Part shown: positions 51,085-64,000 of the stretch, in pieces
How the letters are laid out: every line of letters begins with the position of its first letter
Position numbering within the stretch: position 1 is the first letter of the stretch
Assembly (NCBI GenBank): GCA_965221185.1
Contig: OZ244866.1
Location: 2,542,001-2,606,000, forward strand
Source of the DNA: Aldehydirespirator sp965221185
Lineage (GTDB): Bacteria > Actinomycetota > Acidimicrobiia > Acidimicrobiales > Aldehydirespiratoraceae
Direction of reading: 5' to 3'
Length of the DNA stretch: 64,000 bases
Translations under genes and position numbers: made by a program
Notes under the pieces: model-generated
The model's database searches: none
What the model was told of the DNA's origin: nothing
Seen by the model: only the letters and a program-made list of their open reading frames with translations

Positions 51085-52272
51085 CTATTTGATGATCTTG
51101 ATGACCGAGCCGGCGCCCACCGTGCGACCGCCCTCGCGGATGGCGAAGCGCAGACCCTCGTCCATGGCGATGGGGCTGATCAGATCAACGTGCATGACGG
51201 TGTTGTCGCCGGGCATGCACATCTCGATCCCCTCGGGGAGGGTGATCGTGCCGGTCACGTCGGTGGTGCGGAAGTAGAACTGGGGCCGGTAGTTGGAGAA
51301 GAACGGCTTGTGGCGGCCGCCCTCAGCCTTGCTGAGCACGTACACCTGAGCCTCGAACTCGGTGTGGGGGGTGATGCTCTTGGGGGCCGCAAGGACCTGG
51401 CCCCGCTGCACCGCCTTCTTGTCGATGCCGCGCAGCAGGGCGCCGATATTGTCGCCGGCCTCGCCCCGGTCGAGGATCTTGCGGAACATCTCCACGCCGG
51501 TGCAGGTGGTCTCCTGGGTGGTGCGCAGGCCGACGATCTCGACCTTGTTGCCCGTCTCGACCACGCCCTGCTCGACGCGGCCGGTCACCACGGTGCCGCG
51601 CCCGGTGATCGTGAACACGTCCTCTATCGGCATCAGGAATGGCTTCTCGATGTCGCGCTTGGGCGTCGGGATGTAGCTGTCCACGGCCTCCATAAGCTCG
51701 CGGACCTGCTGTGCGGCCTCCTCGTCCCCGTCGAGGGCCTTCAGCGCCGACACTCCGATCACGGGCGTGTCGTCGCCGGGGAACTCGTACGCGTCGAGCA
51801 GCTCGCGCACCTCGAGCTCGACCAGCTCGAGGATCTCCTCGTCGTCGACCATGTCGACCTTGTTGAGAGCCACCACGATGCTGGGAACGCCCACCTGGCG
51901 GGCCAGCAGCACGTGCTCGCGGGTCTGGGGCATGGGTCCGTCGGCAGCCGAGACCACCAGAATGGCGCCGTCAACCTGGGCCGCGCCGGTAATCATGTTC
52001 TTGATGTAGTCGGCGTGGCCCGGCATGTCGACGTGTGCGTAGTGCCGGTTCGCGGTCTCATACTCGACATGGGCCACGTTGATGGTGATGCCGCGCTCGC
52101 GCTCCTCGGGGGCGTTGTCGATCTTGTCGAACTCAGTGAACTGGGTCCCCTCGACGCTCTCGGACAGCACCTTGGTGATGGCGGCCGTCAGCGTGGTCTT
52201 GCCGTGGTCGATGTGGCCCATGGTCCCCACGTTGACGTGGGGCTTGGTCCGCTCGAACTGCTCCTTGGCCAT
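51085..52272 (-). CDS. tuf: elongation factor Tu
   Basis: 395 aa GTPase delivering aminoacyl-tRNA. G1 GHIDHGKTTLT, effector region REERERGITIN-like with RGITINVAHVEYET, G3 DMPGHADYIKN and G4 NKVDMVD are intact, and the C-terminal domains are complete. 39 bases after fusA and 16 before rpsJ. Confidence 0.98.
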   Translation of the reverse strand: MAKEQFERTKPHVNVGTMGHIDHGKTTLTAAITKVLSESVEGTQFTEFDKIDNAPEERERGITINVAHVEYETANRHYAHVDMPGHADYIKNMITGAAQVDGAILVVSAADGPMPQTREHVLLARQVGVPSIVVALNKVDMVDDEEILELVELEVRELLDAYEFPGDDTPVIGVSALKALDGDEEAAQQVRELMEAVDSYIPTPKRDIEKPFLMPIEDVFTITGRGTVVTGRVEQGVVETGNKVEIVGLRTTQETTCTGVEMFRKILDRGEAGDNIGALLRGIDKKAVQRGQVLAAPKSITPHTEFEAQVYVLSKAEGGRHKPFFSNYRPQFYFRTTDVTGTITLPEGIEMCMPGDNTVMHVDLISPIAMDEGLRFAIREGGRTVGAGSVIKIIK

Positions 52273-52311
52273 GGGTGTTCCTCTTGTGGTCGGTTGGCTG
52301 AGGACTTCGGA

Positions 52312-54396
52312 TCATTCGCCGCGTACGCGGGCGACGATCTCCTGTTGGACGCTCGCGGGAGTGGGCTGGTACGAGTCGAACTGCATCGTGTACGTCGCTC
52401 GCCCCTGCGTGCGTGACCGAAGGTCGGTACTGTATCCGAACATCTCGGCAAGCGGCACCTGCGCGCTGATCACCTGATTGCTGCCCCGCCGCTCGGTGCC
52501 GCGCATCTGGCCGCGGCGAGAGTTGAGGTCGCCGACGACATCGCCGAGGTAGTCGTCGGGAGTGACGATCTCCACCGACATCACCGGCTCGAGCAGCACG
52601 GGCCTCGCCTTGGGCGCCACCTGGCGGAACCAGCCGCCGCCGGCGATCTTGAACGCCATCTCCGAGGAGTCCACGTCGTGGGTGCGGCCGTCGGTGAGCG
52701 TCACTTTCACGCTCACCGTAGGGAACCCGGCCAGCACACCGTTGCTCATCGCATCGCGGATGCCGTCCTCGACCGGCTTGATGTACTCGCGGGGAATGGC
52801 ACCGGCGCGGATGGTGCTCTCGAAGGTGTATTCACCGCCCGGGTTGGGCTCGATCGTGGCGGTTATCACCGCGAACTGGCCCGACCCGCCGGTCTGCTTC
52901 TTGTGCACGAAGGTATGGCCGGCAACTGCCACGGACAGCGTCTCGCGATAGGCGACCTGGGGCTTGCCCACGTTGGCCTGGACGTTGAACTCTCGCAGCA
53001 TGCGATCCACCAGCACCTCGAGGTGGAGTTCGCCCATGCCGGCAATGATGGTCTGGGCGGTCTCGGCGTCGGTGCGCACCCGGAAGGTGGGATCCTCCTC
53101 CGACAGGGCCGTCAGAGCCTTGGACATTTTGTCCTGATCGGCCTTGGACTTCGGCTCCACGGCCACGTCGATCACGGGGTCGGGGAAGTTGAGGTTCTCG
53201 AACGTTATGGCGTGGGCGCGGTCGCACAGCGTGTCACCGGTGCGACAGTCCTTGAAGCCGATCGCGGCCGCGATGTCGCCCGCGGCCACCGAGTCGAGAT
53301 CGACCCGATCGTTGGCGTGCATCTCCAGGATGCGGCCTATCCGCTCGCTGCGGCCGGTGCGGGTGTTGAGCACCTGCGCCCCCTTGCTGAGCGTGCCGCT
53401 GTACACCCGGAAGTAGGTGAGCTTGCCGACATGGGGGTCGGAGGCGATCTTGAAGGCCAGCGCGGCCAGCGGCTCGGAGTCGCTGGCAGAGCGGGTGACC
53501 TCGACGCCCGAGCGGGGCTCGATGCCGACCACCGCGGGCAAATCGCTGGGCGACGGCAGGTAGTCGACCACCGCGTCAAGCAGGGCCTGTACCCCCTTGT
53601 TCTTGAACGCAGAGCCGTTCAGGACCGGTACCAAGCCACCGCCGATGGTGCCAGCCCGGATGGCGGCGGTGATCTCTTCGGGGCTGATCTCCTCTTCCTC
53701 GAGAAGCTTCTCGAGCAGGCCCTCGTCGTAGTCCGACAGGGTCTCCAGGAGGTCGTGGCGGTACAGCTCCGCCTCCTCGGCCATCTCGTCGGGGACGTCG
53801 GTCTCGGTCCAGGTCACGCCGAGGTCGGCACCGGACCAGATGCGAGCCTTCATCCGCACCAGGTCCACCACGCCCCGGTAGTCGGACTCGGCGCCGATCG
53901 GCAATTGCACCACAGCGACGCGCTCGGTCAGGCGCTCGCGGATCGAGTCGAGCACGACGTGGAAGTCGGCGCCGGTGCGGTCCATCTTGTTGACGAAGCA
54001 CAGTCGGGGCACGCCGTAGCGGTCGGCCTGGCGCCACACGGTCTCGGTCTGGGGCTCAACGCCGGCCACGCCGTCGAACACCGCCACCGCGCCGTCGAGC
54101 ACCCTCAGCGAGCGCTCCACCTCGACGGTGAAATCGACGTGGCCCGGAGTGTCGATGATATTGATGCGGTGGTCGCGCCAGATGCAGTGGGTCGCAGCCG
54201 AGGTGATGGTTATGCCCCGCTCCTGCTCCTGGGCCATCCAGTCCATGGTGGCGGCGCCGTCGTGGACCTCGCCGAGCTTGTAGTTGCGACCCGTGTAGTA
54301 CAGGATCCGCTCGGTGGTGGTGGTCTTGCCCGCGTCGATGTGGGCCATGATCCCGATGTTCCGGGTCTTGGACAGGGGGTATCGCTCGTCAGCCAT
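52312..54396 (-). CDS. fusA: elongation factor G
   Basis: 694 aa translocation GTPase. G1 AHIDAGKTTTTERIL, QEQERGITITSAATHCIW, G3 DTPGHVDFTVEVERSLRVLD and G4 NKMDRTGADF are intact. Domains II-V follow, with ETLSVAVAGHTFVHKKQTGG and RRGQMRGTERRG. A full-length housekeeping form, not a Tet- or FusA2-type paralogue. Confidence 0.97.
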   Translation of the reverse strand: MADERYPLSKTRNIGIMAHIDAGKTTTTERILYYTGRNYKLGEVHDGAATMDWMAQEQERGITITSAATHCIWRDHRINIIDTPGHVDFTVEVERSLRVLDGAVAVFDGVAGVEPQTETVWRQADRYGVPRLCFVNKMDRTGADFHVVLDSIRERLTERVAVVQLPIGAESDYRGVVDLVRMKARIWSGADLGVTWTETDVPDEMAEEAELYRHDLLETLSDYDEGLLEKLLEEEEISPEEITAAIRAGTIGGGLVPVLNGSAFKNKGVQALLDAVVDYLPSPSDLPAVVGIEPRSGVEVTRSASDSEPLAALAFKIASDPHVGKLTYFRVYSGTLSKGAQVLNTRTGRSERIGRILEMHANDRVDLDSVAAGDIAAAIGFKDCRTGDTLCDRAHAITFENLNFPDPVIDVAVEPKSKADQDKMSKALTALSEEDPTFRVRTDAETAQTIIAGMGELHLEVLVDRMLREFNVQANVGKPQVAYRETLSVAVAGHTFVHKKQTGGSGQFAVITATIEPNPGGEYTFESTIRAGAIPREYIKPVEDGIRDAMSNGVLAGFPTVSVKVTLTDGRTHDVDSSEMAFKIAGGGWFRQVAPKARPVLLEPVMSVEIVTPDDYLGDVVGDLNSRRGQMRGTERRGSNQVISAQVPLAEMFGYSTDLRSRTQGRATYTMQFDSYQPTPASVQQEIVARVRGE

Positions 54397-54419
54397 AGCT
54401 CGAATTTGAGACGGCGCGT

Positions 54420-54890
54420 CTACCAGCGGTAGTGCGCGAAGGCCTTGTTCGACTCGGCCATCTTCTGCAGGTCCTCGCGCCGCTTCACCGACGCGCCGAT
54501 GCCGTTGCCGGCGTCCAGCAGTTCGTTGGCCAGCCGCCCCGCCATGGTGTGCTCCCGGCGGCCCCGGGCGTACGAGACGATCCAGCGGACTGCGAGTGTG
54601 GTGGCCCGGCGGGGCCTGACCTCTACCGGCACCTGGTAGGTGGCGCCGCCCACGCGCCGGCTGCGCACCTCGAGCTGGGGACGGACGTTGTCTACGGCGC
54701 GCTTGAGCGTCGAGACCGGCTCCGCGCCCGTCTTGTCCTCAACGATGGCCAGCGCGTCGTACACGATCTGCTCGGCCAGGGTGCGCTTGCCCCGCTGCAG
54801 CACCTTGTTGATCACCTGCGTCACCAGCAGCGAGCGGTAGATCGGATCAGGCTCAAGCTCGCGTCGCGACGCGGGTCCCTTGCGCGGCAC
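54420..54890 (-). CDS. rpsG: ribosomal protein uS7
   Basis: 156 aa head-assembly protein. PRKGPASRRELEPDPIYRSL, VTQVINKVLQRGKRTLAEQI, RRVGGATYQVPVEVRPRRAT and the end ESNKAFAHYRW are canonical. GTG 54890 starts one base after the rpsL stop. Confidence 0.97.
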   Translation of the reverse strand: MPRKGPASRRELEPDPIYRSLLVTQVINKVLQRGKRTLAEQIVYDALAIVEDKTGAEPVSTLKRAVDNVRPQLEVRSRRVGGATYQVPVEVRPRRATTLAVRWIVSYARGRREHTMAGRLANELLDAGNGIGASVKRREDLQKMAESNKAFAHYRW

Positions 54891-54891
54891 G

Positions 54892-55263
54892 TCAGGACTC
54901 CTTCTTGACCCCGTAGCGGCTGCGGGCCTTGCGGCGCTCGCGCACCCCCGCGGTGTCGAGGGTCCCGCGCACGACCTTGTAGCGCACGCCGGGTAGATCC
55001 CTCACCCGGCCGCCCCGCACCAGCACGATCGAATGCTCCTGGAGGTTGTGGCCCTCGCCCGGTATGTAGGCGGTGATCTCCACGCCGGTGGTGAGGCGCA
55101 CGCGGGCCACCTTGCGCAGGGCGGAGTTCGGCTTCTTCGGCGTGGCCGTGTAGACCCTCGTGCAAACGCCCCGCCGCTGCGGCGCGCCCTGCAGGGCGGG
55201 CGTCGACTCCTTGCGGCGCTTGGATTGGCGGCCCTTGCGGACCAGCTGCTGGATCGTAGGCAT
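54892..55263 (-). CDS. rpsL: ribosomal protein uS12 with Arg at the streptomycin lysine
   Basis: 123 aa decoding-centre protein. MPTIQQLVRKGRQSKRRKES, YTATPKKPNSALRKVARVRL and the end RSRYGVKKES are canonical. The first streptomycin-sensitive lysine (TPKKPNSA) is conserved. The second reads GGRVRDLPGVRY instead of GGRVKDLPGVRY (codon AGG at 55000-55002). That change is a known resistance substitution in other bacteria. Heads the rpsL-rpsG-fusA-tuf-rpsJ operon. Confidence 0.97.
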   Translation of the reverse strand: MPTIQQLVRKGRQSKRRKESTPALQGAPQRRGVCTRVYTATPKKPNSALRKVARVRLTTGVEITAYIPGEGHNLQEHSIVLVRGGRVRDLPGVRYKVVRGTLDTAGVRERRKARSRYGVKKES

Positions 55264-55294
55264 GCGGCGGTTGTTCCTTGGGAGGGTCCGACGT

Positions 55295-55356
55295 TGAGCC
55301 GGACGGAGCAGTCTAGGGGCGCGACTGAGCCGGACGGAGCAGTCTAGGGGCGTGTC
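55295..55356. repeat. 31-bp tandem duplication upstream of rpsL
   Basis: TGAGCCGGACGGAGCAGTCT (continuing AGGGGCG) occurs at 55295 and again at 55326, two copies of 31 bases differing at two positions. It lies in the rpoC-rpsL gap and probably in the rpsL leader or promoter. Confidence 0.85.
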
Positions 55357-55405
55357 AGGGCCGTTCGGCGCCCCGACTGGGCGATCCGGTGCCGAGCCCG
55401 GATCA

Positions 55406-59359
<3,954 letters not shown>

Positions 59360-59505
59360 TTTCTTGGATCCGTCTTTCAGTCGTGCGTCAGTTGCGTTCT
59401 GTCAGCCCACCGCCACCTCAGCGGCGGCCTCTGTCGTTGGTTGGTTCTCTGCCAGCTCAGCGGCGGCGGTTCTGTCGTCGTGTGCGTGCGGATTCCAGGC
59501 GGCGA

Positions 59506-62500
59506 TCAGCGGCGGCCGGCGCTGCGGGCGAGGTCGTCCTCGTCGCTGCCGCGCTCGGGGCGCTGCAGATCGATGCCAAGGGCCTCCACGGTTCGGAGGC
59601 TCTCCTCGTCCAGCTCCCGCATTTCGATGTGCTCGCCCGCCGCGGAGAGGACCTCGACGTTGATGCACAGCGACTGCATCTCCTTGATGAGCACCTTGAA
59701 GCTCTCGGGGATGCCGGGGTCGGGGACGTTCTCGCCCTTGACGATGGCCTCGTACGCCTTGGCCCGTCCGAGAACGTCGTCAGACTTCACGGTGAGCAGC
59801 TCCTGCAGGCAGAACGCCGCTCCGTAGGCCTCCAGCGCCCAGACCTCCATCTCGCCGAAGCGCTGCCCGCCGAACTGCGCCTTGCCGCCCAGGGGCTGCT
59901 GGGTGATCATCGAGTAGGGGCCGGTGGAGCGGGCGTGGATCTTGTCGTCGACGAGGTGCGCCAGCTTCAGCATGTAGACGTGGCCGGTGGTGATCGGATT
60001 GTCGTACGGCTGGCCGGTCCGGCCGTTGTAGAGCGGCTGCTTGCCGTTGACCTCGATCAGCCTCCGACCGTCGGAGGCCTCCGGGTTCAGGTTGGACAGG
60101 ATGTCGACGATCGTCGGCTTGCCCTGGGCCAGGTCGCGCTCGTCCCACGTGGCGCCGTCGAAGACGGGCGTGGCGATGTGGACCGAGGGCGGGGTGACGG
60201 GGCGGGTCTTGGTCTCAGTCCCCCGGACGGGGTCGTCCCCGACTCGTGCGCCATTGACCTCCCAGCCGTACCGAGCGCAGTATCCGAGGTGGGCCTCGAG
60301 CACCTGGCCGACGTTCATGCGCGACGGGACTCCCAACGGGTTCAAGATGATGTCAACCGGCGTGCCGTCCGCGGTGTAGGGCATGTCCTCGACGGGGAGG
60401 ATCCGCGAGATCACGCCCTTGTTGCCGTGGCGGCCCGCCAGCTTGTCGCCCACGCTGATCTTGCGGTTCTGGGCCACGTACACCCGCACCAGCTGGTTCA
60501 CTCCGGGCGGCAGCTCCCCCGCGTCGGGATCGTCGCGATCGAATACCTTGACTTCGATCACCTTGCCGGACTCGCCGTGGGGCACCTTCAGGGAGGTGTC
60601 GCGCACCTCCCGGGCCTTCTCGCCGAAGATGGCCCGCAGCAGCCGCTCCTCGGGCGTCAGCTCGGTCTCGCCCTTGGGCGTGACCTTGCCCACCAGCACG
60701 TCGCCGGGGCCGACCTCCGCACCGACGCGGATGATCCCGCGGGGGTCCAGGTCGGCCAGGATGTCGTCGGAGAGATTGGGGATGTCCCGGGTGATCTCCT
60801 CGGAGCCCAGCTTGGTGTCGCGGGCGTCTATCTCGTGCTCGTGGATGTGGATCGAGGTGAGCACGTCGTGACGCACCAGACGCTCCGACAGGATGATGGC
60901 GTCCTCGAAGTTGTATCCCTCCCAGGACATGAAGGCCACCAGCAGGTTCTTGCCCAGCGCCAGCTCGCCCTGATCGGAGGATGGGCCGTCGGCCAGCACC
61001 TCGCCGGACCGGACGGTGTCACCCGGGCGGACGAGCGGCTTCTGGCTGATGCAGGTGTCCTGGTTGGACCTTTCGAACTTGCGCAGCCTGATCTCTGTGC
61101 GGCCCGAGTCGCGGTAGTCCACCACGATGTGGTCGGCATCTACCTCGACGACGGTGCCGTCCTCGGAGGCGATCACCATGTCGGCCGCGTCCCGCGCGGC
61201 CCGGCCCTCCACGCCCGTGCCGATGTAGGGGGCCTCGCTGCGGACCAGCGGCACCGCCTGGCGCTGCATGTTGGCGCCCATCAGGGCCCGGTTGGCGTCG
61301 TCGTGCTCGAGGAAGGGGATGAGTGCGGTGGCCACCGAGACGATCTGCTTGGGCGAGATGTCCATCATCTGCACCTCGTCGGGCGGCACGAACGAGATCT
61401 CGGTGGTGGCGCCGAAGAAGACCTCCTGCTCCAGCTGGAGCCTCAAGTCCTGCAGCGAGGCGGCCTGGGGGGAGCGCCGCACGAGCACCCGTGGGTTGAT
61501 GAACCGGCCTTCGGAGTCGATGGGCGCGTTGGCCTGCGCCACGACGTACTCCTCCTCCTCGTCAGCCGCGAGATAGACGATCTCGTCGGTGACCCGCCCA
61601 TCGGTGACCACCCGGTAGGGCGACTCGATGAAGCCGAACTCGTTGACGCGGGCGAAGGAGGCCAGGCCCCCGATGAGTCCGATGTTGGGACCCTCGGGCG
61701 TCTCGATCGGGCACATGCGCCCGTAGTGGGAGAAGTGCACGTCGCGCACCTCGAACCCGGCCCGCTCCCGGCTGAGACCGCCGGGGCCGAGAGCCGAGAG
61801 CCTCCGCCGGTGGGTGAGGCCCGACAGCGAGTTGACCTGGTCCATGAACTGCGAGAGCTGCGACGTGCCGAAGAACTCCTTGATGGCCGCTACCACCGGC
61901 CGGATGTTGATCAGCGTCTGGGGCGTGATCGCCTCAACGTCCTGCGTGGTCATGCGCTCGCGAACCTGCCGCTCCATGCGGGACAGGCCAATGCGCACCT
62001 GGTTCTGGATCAGCTCGCCGACGCTGCGGATGCGGCGGTTGGCGAAGTGGTCCTGGTCGTCGAGGCGGTACCCCGGCTCGCCCTTGGCCAGATTCAGCAG
62101 GTAAGTGGCCGCGGCCAGCATCTCGCAGGGCGACAGCAGGGACTGCCCGGGGTCCGGGCGCTCGATCTCAAGTCCGAAGGTCTCCTCAAGGAAGTCGAAC
62201 TCCGGCCCGAGCTTGCGGTTGAGCTTGTGCCGGCCCACCCGGGACAGGTCGTAGCGCCGTCCGCTGAAGAAGGAGTTCTCGAAGTAGGAGCGGGCCGTCT
62301 CCGCGGTGGCCGGATCGCCGGGGCGCACCCGCTTGTAGATCTCGATCAGGGACAAGTCGCGAGTGGGCGCGAGATGGCCCTGCTTCTCCCACTGCTCGGC
62401 CAGGAAGTCGAAATGCTCCACGAAGCGCTCGAGGAACCCCGGATGGTTCTCCTCGTCGTAGCCGAGGGCTCGCAGCAGGGTGAACAGGGGCAGGCGGCGC

Positions 62501-63090
62501 TTGCGGGCCACGCGCACCCCCGCGGTGATCTCCTTGCGGGGCTTCTGCTCTACGTCGAACTCGATCCACTCGCCCCGGTAGGGGTGGATCGTGCCCGTCA
62601 CCAGCTGGTACTTGGCCAAGTTGCGCAGCCGGTAGCGCTCGCCGGGCTGGAAGATCACGCCGGGCGAGCGGACGAGCTGGGAGACAACCACCCGCTCGGT
62701 GCCGTTGATGATGAAGGTGCCCTTGTCGGTCATCATGGGGAAGTCGCCCATGAAGACGATCTGCTCCTTGATCTCGCCGGTGAGCTTGTTCTGGAAGCTG
62801 GCCCTGACGAAGATCGGCGCGGAGTAGGTCATGTCCTTCTCCTTGCACTCATCCACCGTGAACTTGGGGGGCGGATGAAGCTCCTCATCGTCGGGGTCGA
62901 ACTCGAGTTCGAGCCGCAGGGTCTCGCTGTAGTCCGAGATGGGCGAGATGTCCCTGAAGGTGCGGGCCAGCCCCTCGCTCATGAGCCAGGAGAAGCTGTC
63001 TCGCTGTATCGAGATCAGGTCGGGCAGTTCGAGAATCTCTTTGAGATTTCCGAACGAGTAGCGTTCGCGTGAAGCGGCGCGTGCGGTCAC
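59506..63090 (-). CDS. rpoB: RNA polymerase beta subunit
   Basis: 1194 aa. The rifampicin region reads GTSQLSQFMDQVNSLSGLTH then RRRLSALGPGGLSRERAGFE; compared with the E. coli/mycobacterial consensus this has N to V at 518, P to S at 520 and K to R at 527 (E. coli numbering), while D516, H526 and S531 are kept. CPIETPEGPNIGLI and GVPSRMNVGQVLE are canonical. GTG start with GGGAG eight bases upstream. The 213 bases upstream (63091-63303) hold no gene; no clear promoter was recognised by eye. Confidence 0.97.
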   Translation of the reverse strand: MTARAASRERYSFGNLKEILELPDLISIQRDSFSWLMSEGLARTFRDISPISDYSETLRLELEFDPDDEELHPPPKFTVDECKEKDMTYSAPIFVRASFQNKLTGEIKEQIVFMGDFPMMTDKGTFIINGTERVVVSQLVRSPGVIFQPGERYRLRNLAKYQLVTGTIHPYRGEWIEFDVEQKPRKEITAGVRVARKRRLPLFTLLRALGYDEENHPGFLERFVEHFDFLAEQWEKQGHLAPTRDLSLIEIYKRVRPGDPATAETARSYFENSFFSGRRYDLSRVGRHKLNRKLGPEFDFLEETFGLEIERPDPGQSLLSPCEMLAAATYLLNLAKGEPGYRLDDQDHFANRRIRSVGELIQNQVRIGLSRMERQVRERMTTQDVEAITPQTLINIRPVVAAIKEFFGTSQLSQFMDQVNSLSGLTHRRRLSALGPGGLSRERAGFEVRDVHFSHYGRMCPIETPEGPNIGLIGGLASFARVNEFGFIESPYRVVTDGRVTDEIVYLAADEEEEYVVAQANAPIDSEGRFINPRVLVRRSPQAASLQDLRLQLEQEVFFGATTEISFVPPDEVQMMDISPKQIVSVATALIPFLEHDDANRALMGANMQRQAVPLVRSEAPYIGTGVEGRAARDAADMVIASEDGTVVEVDADHIVVDYRDSGRTEIRLRKFERSNQDTCISQKPLVRPGDTVRSGEVLADGPSSDQGELALGKNLLVAFMSWEGYNFEDAIILSERLVRHDVLTSIHIHEHEIDARDTKLGSEEITRDIPNLSDDILADLDPRGIIRVGAEVGPGDVLVGKVTPKGETELTPEERLLRAIFGEKAREVRDTSLKVPHGESGKVIEVKVFDRDDPDAGELPPGVNQLVRVYVAQNRKISVGDKLAGRHGNKGVISRILPVEDMPYTADGTPVDIILNPLGVPSRMNVGQVLEAHLGYCARYGWEVNGARVGDDPVRGTETKTRPVTPPSVHIATPVFDGATWDERDLAQGKPTIVDILSNLNPEASDGRRLIEVNGKQPLYNGRTGQPYDNPITTGHVYMLKLAHLVDDKIHARSTGPYSMITQQPLGGKAQFGGQRFGEMEVWALEAYGAAFCLQELLTVKSDDVLGRAKAYEAIVKGENVPDPGIPESFKVLIKEMQSLCINVEVLSAAGEHIEMRELDEESLRTVEALGIDLQRPERGSDEDDLARSAGRR

Positions 63091-63303
63091 GTGGTACTCC
63101 CGAGGGCCAGTTGATCTGGAATCACGTGGTCGCGCATGTGCGCGTCACCAGAGAGGAATAAGCCACGGGAGCCGCCTCCCAGCGCGCACAGACGACCACG
63201 GTAGCTGGAAGGCTAGCCCGCGGCACGCCAGACCGCAACCACCCCGGTGGCACGATCTTCGACGTGACGTTAGTAGATGGCGCGCCGGCGCGCGGTTTCC
63301 AGC

Positions 63304-64000
63304 TCAGGTTCGCAGGCAGGCCCGGGTGGTGTCGATGTCGGCGTCGCTGGCGCCCGCAGCCGAGAGGTAGCCGGCCGCGCCGCCCCAGCGGTCGTGCAAC
63401 TCCTGCAGGGTGGCCAGAATTACGGTGGGCCGGGCTTCCCACAGGGGAGCGAACTCAGCCGGGTTGAGGCCCAGATCCTCGAGTAGAGGACGCAGTGATT
63501 TGGCTTCGGTGTGGTCGTGCTGACGGCTCGGGCGCCGCTCCGACGACAGCGCGTAGTCGGCCGCCACATGTTCGGCTGCCACGCCGGCCAGATCCTGCAG
63601 GAGCATCGAGGCCACCCCGGTTCTGTCCTTGCCCGCCGTGCAGTGGACAACGAGAGGCTCGCCCCGGCCGACCTGCCGGGCGATCCGCGCGAACGACGGA
63701 GGGAAGTTCTTGAGAATGCGCACGTAGCCGGCCACCATCTCAGGCTCACCGTAGAACTTGATCTCGTGGTCGACTATGCGCTCGTAGATGGTGCGAGTCC
63801 GGAAGGTCTCGTCGCTCGTCATGGGCAGCCGGACGTAGGAAGCGCCCGCCGGCAGCCGGTCGGGGAAATTGGACGCCTCGGCCTCCGAGCGCAGGTCGAA
63901 CACGTGGCGGATGCCCGCGGCCTCCAAGCGGCGCAGGTCCGCATCGCTGAGCGTGCACAGCCGGTCGGCGCGATATACCAGGCCGGTCCTCGTGGAGCCG
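63304..64000 (-). CDS. protein tyrosine/serine phosphatase (5' end beyond window)
   Basis: At least 232 residues; the frame is open to the right edge, so the start is outside. Dual-specificity-like phosphatase of the Y_phosphatase3 type (MptpB/IphP-like). STRTGLVYRADRLCTLSDAD leads into RHVFDLRSEAE, and the catalytic P-loop is HCTAGKDRTG, with Cys nucleophile and Arg. The KDR lysine/aspartate variant matches lipid-phosphatase-like members. The C-terminus ends DTTRACLRT. It lies upstream of rpoB on the same strand; no functional link is evident. Confidence 0.85.
   Translation of the reverse strand, partial: GSTRTGLVYRADRLCTLSDADLRRLEAAGIRHVFDLRSEAEASNFPDRLPAGASYVRLPMTSDETFRTRTIYERIVDHEIKFYGEPEMVAGYVRILKNFPPSFARIARQVGRGEPLVVHCTAGKDRTGVASMLLQDLAGVAAEHVAADYALSSERRPSRQHDHTEAKSLRPLLEDLGLNPAEFAPLWEARPTVILATLQELHDRWGGAAGYLSAAGASDADIDTTRACLRT

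Noticed and set aside
59383..63072. A 1229-codon open frame antisense to rpoB
   Set aside because: It is the mirror of rpoB in a GC-rich genome: low complexity (His/Asp/Gly/Leu-rich) and no motifs, whereas rpoB is unambiguous.

Overview
The window is a GC-rich bacterial chromosome segment, almost certainly from a high-GC actinomycete-type bacterium. My best guess is the class Acidimicrobiia. The grounds are a mycobacterial-type F420-dependent LLM oxidoreductase, a GuaB3-type IMPDH paralogue, a CIRCE-like box at groES, a DUF222/HNH (13E12-like) gene, and the order secY-adk-infA-rpmJ-rpsM-rpsK-rpsD-rpoA-rplQ-truA-rplM-rpsI-glmM-glmS-acpS-nnr-alr-tsaEBD-groES-groEL. The taxonomy is inference from gene content; no rRNA or tRNA gene was seen.

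Layout. Positions 1-4731 (+) hold the end of an unidentified gene, a 1319-aa RecQ-like helicase carrying a zinc finger and a DUF559-like nuclease domain, and a translationally overlapping coiled-coil protein. This is the best candidate for an undescribed (probably defence or repair) system. Positions 4794-9410 hold pcrA, a Fic-family AMPylase with an AT-rich, repeat-bearing upstream region, and a divergent F420 oxidoreductase. Positions 9439-13210 (-) hold guaA, guaB3, a CoA-pyrophosphatase-like Nudix gene and a 55-aa protein. Positions 13479-21779 (-) hold groES-groEL under a CIRCE-like box, then the t6A tRNA-modification genes tsaE-tsaB-tsaD with a P1 peptidase, alr, nnr and acpS. Positions 21851-28888 (-) hold an oversized GlmS, glmM, rpsI, rplM, truA and rplQ.

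Positions 28890-43592 (-) are the alpha, spc and S10 ribosomal-protein clusters, tightly packed with many stop/start overlaps. The methionine aminopeptidase gene usually found between adk and infA is absent, and infA appears to use a CTG start. Between rplC (43592) and rpsJ (50748) the S10 operon is broken by about 7 kb of oppositely oriented genes: a PerM/AI-2E permease, a polysaccharide-deacetylase lipoprotein, an IGPS-like protein and a DUF222/HNH protein. The minus-strand order then resumes with rpsJ, tuf, fusA, rpsG, rpsL, rpoC and rpoB (to 63090). A protein-tyrosine/serine phosphatase runs off the right edge.

Several features are not explained by ordinary annotation. Six copies of a roughly 140-bp repeat have near-inverted ends (GCGGATAGG/CCTATCCGC) and mostly sit on stop codons, and two copies supply the C-terminal tails of proteins. 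Tandem micro-duplications at gene junctions have, in two cases, created 13-codon micro-ORFs bridging ribosomal genes. RNA polymerase beta-prime has lost all four cysteines of its second zinc site. Ribosomal protein uS12 carries a natural K-to-R change at the streptomycin position.

Limits: everything was read by eye from sequence and remembered family motifs. No database search, alignment or folding was run.
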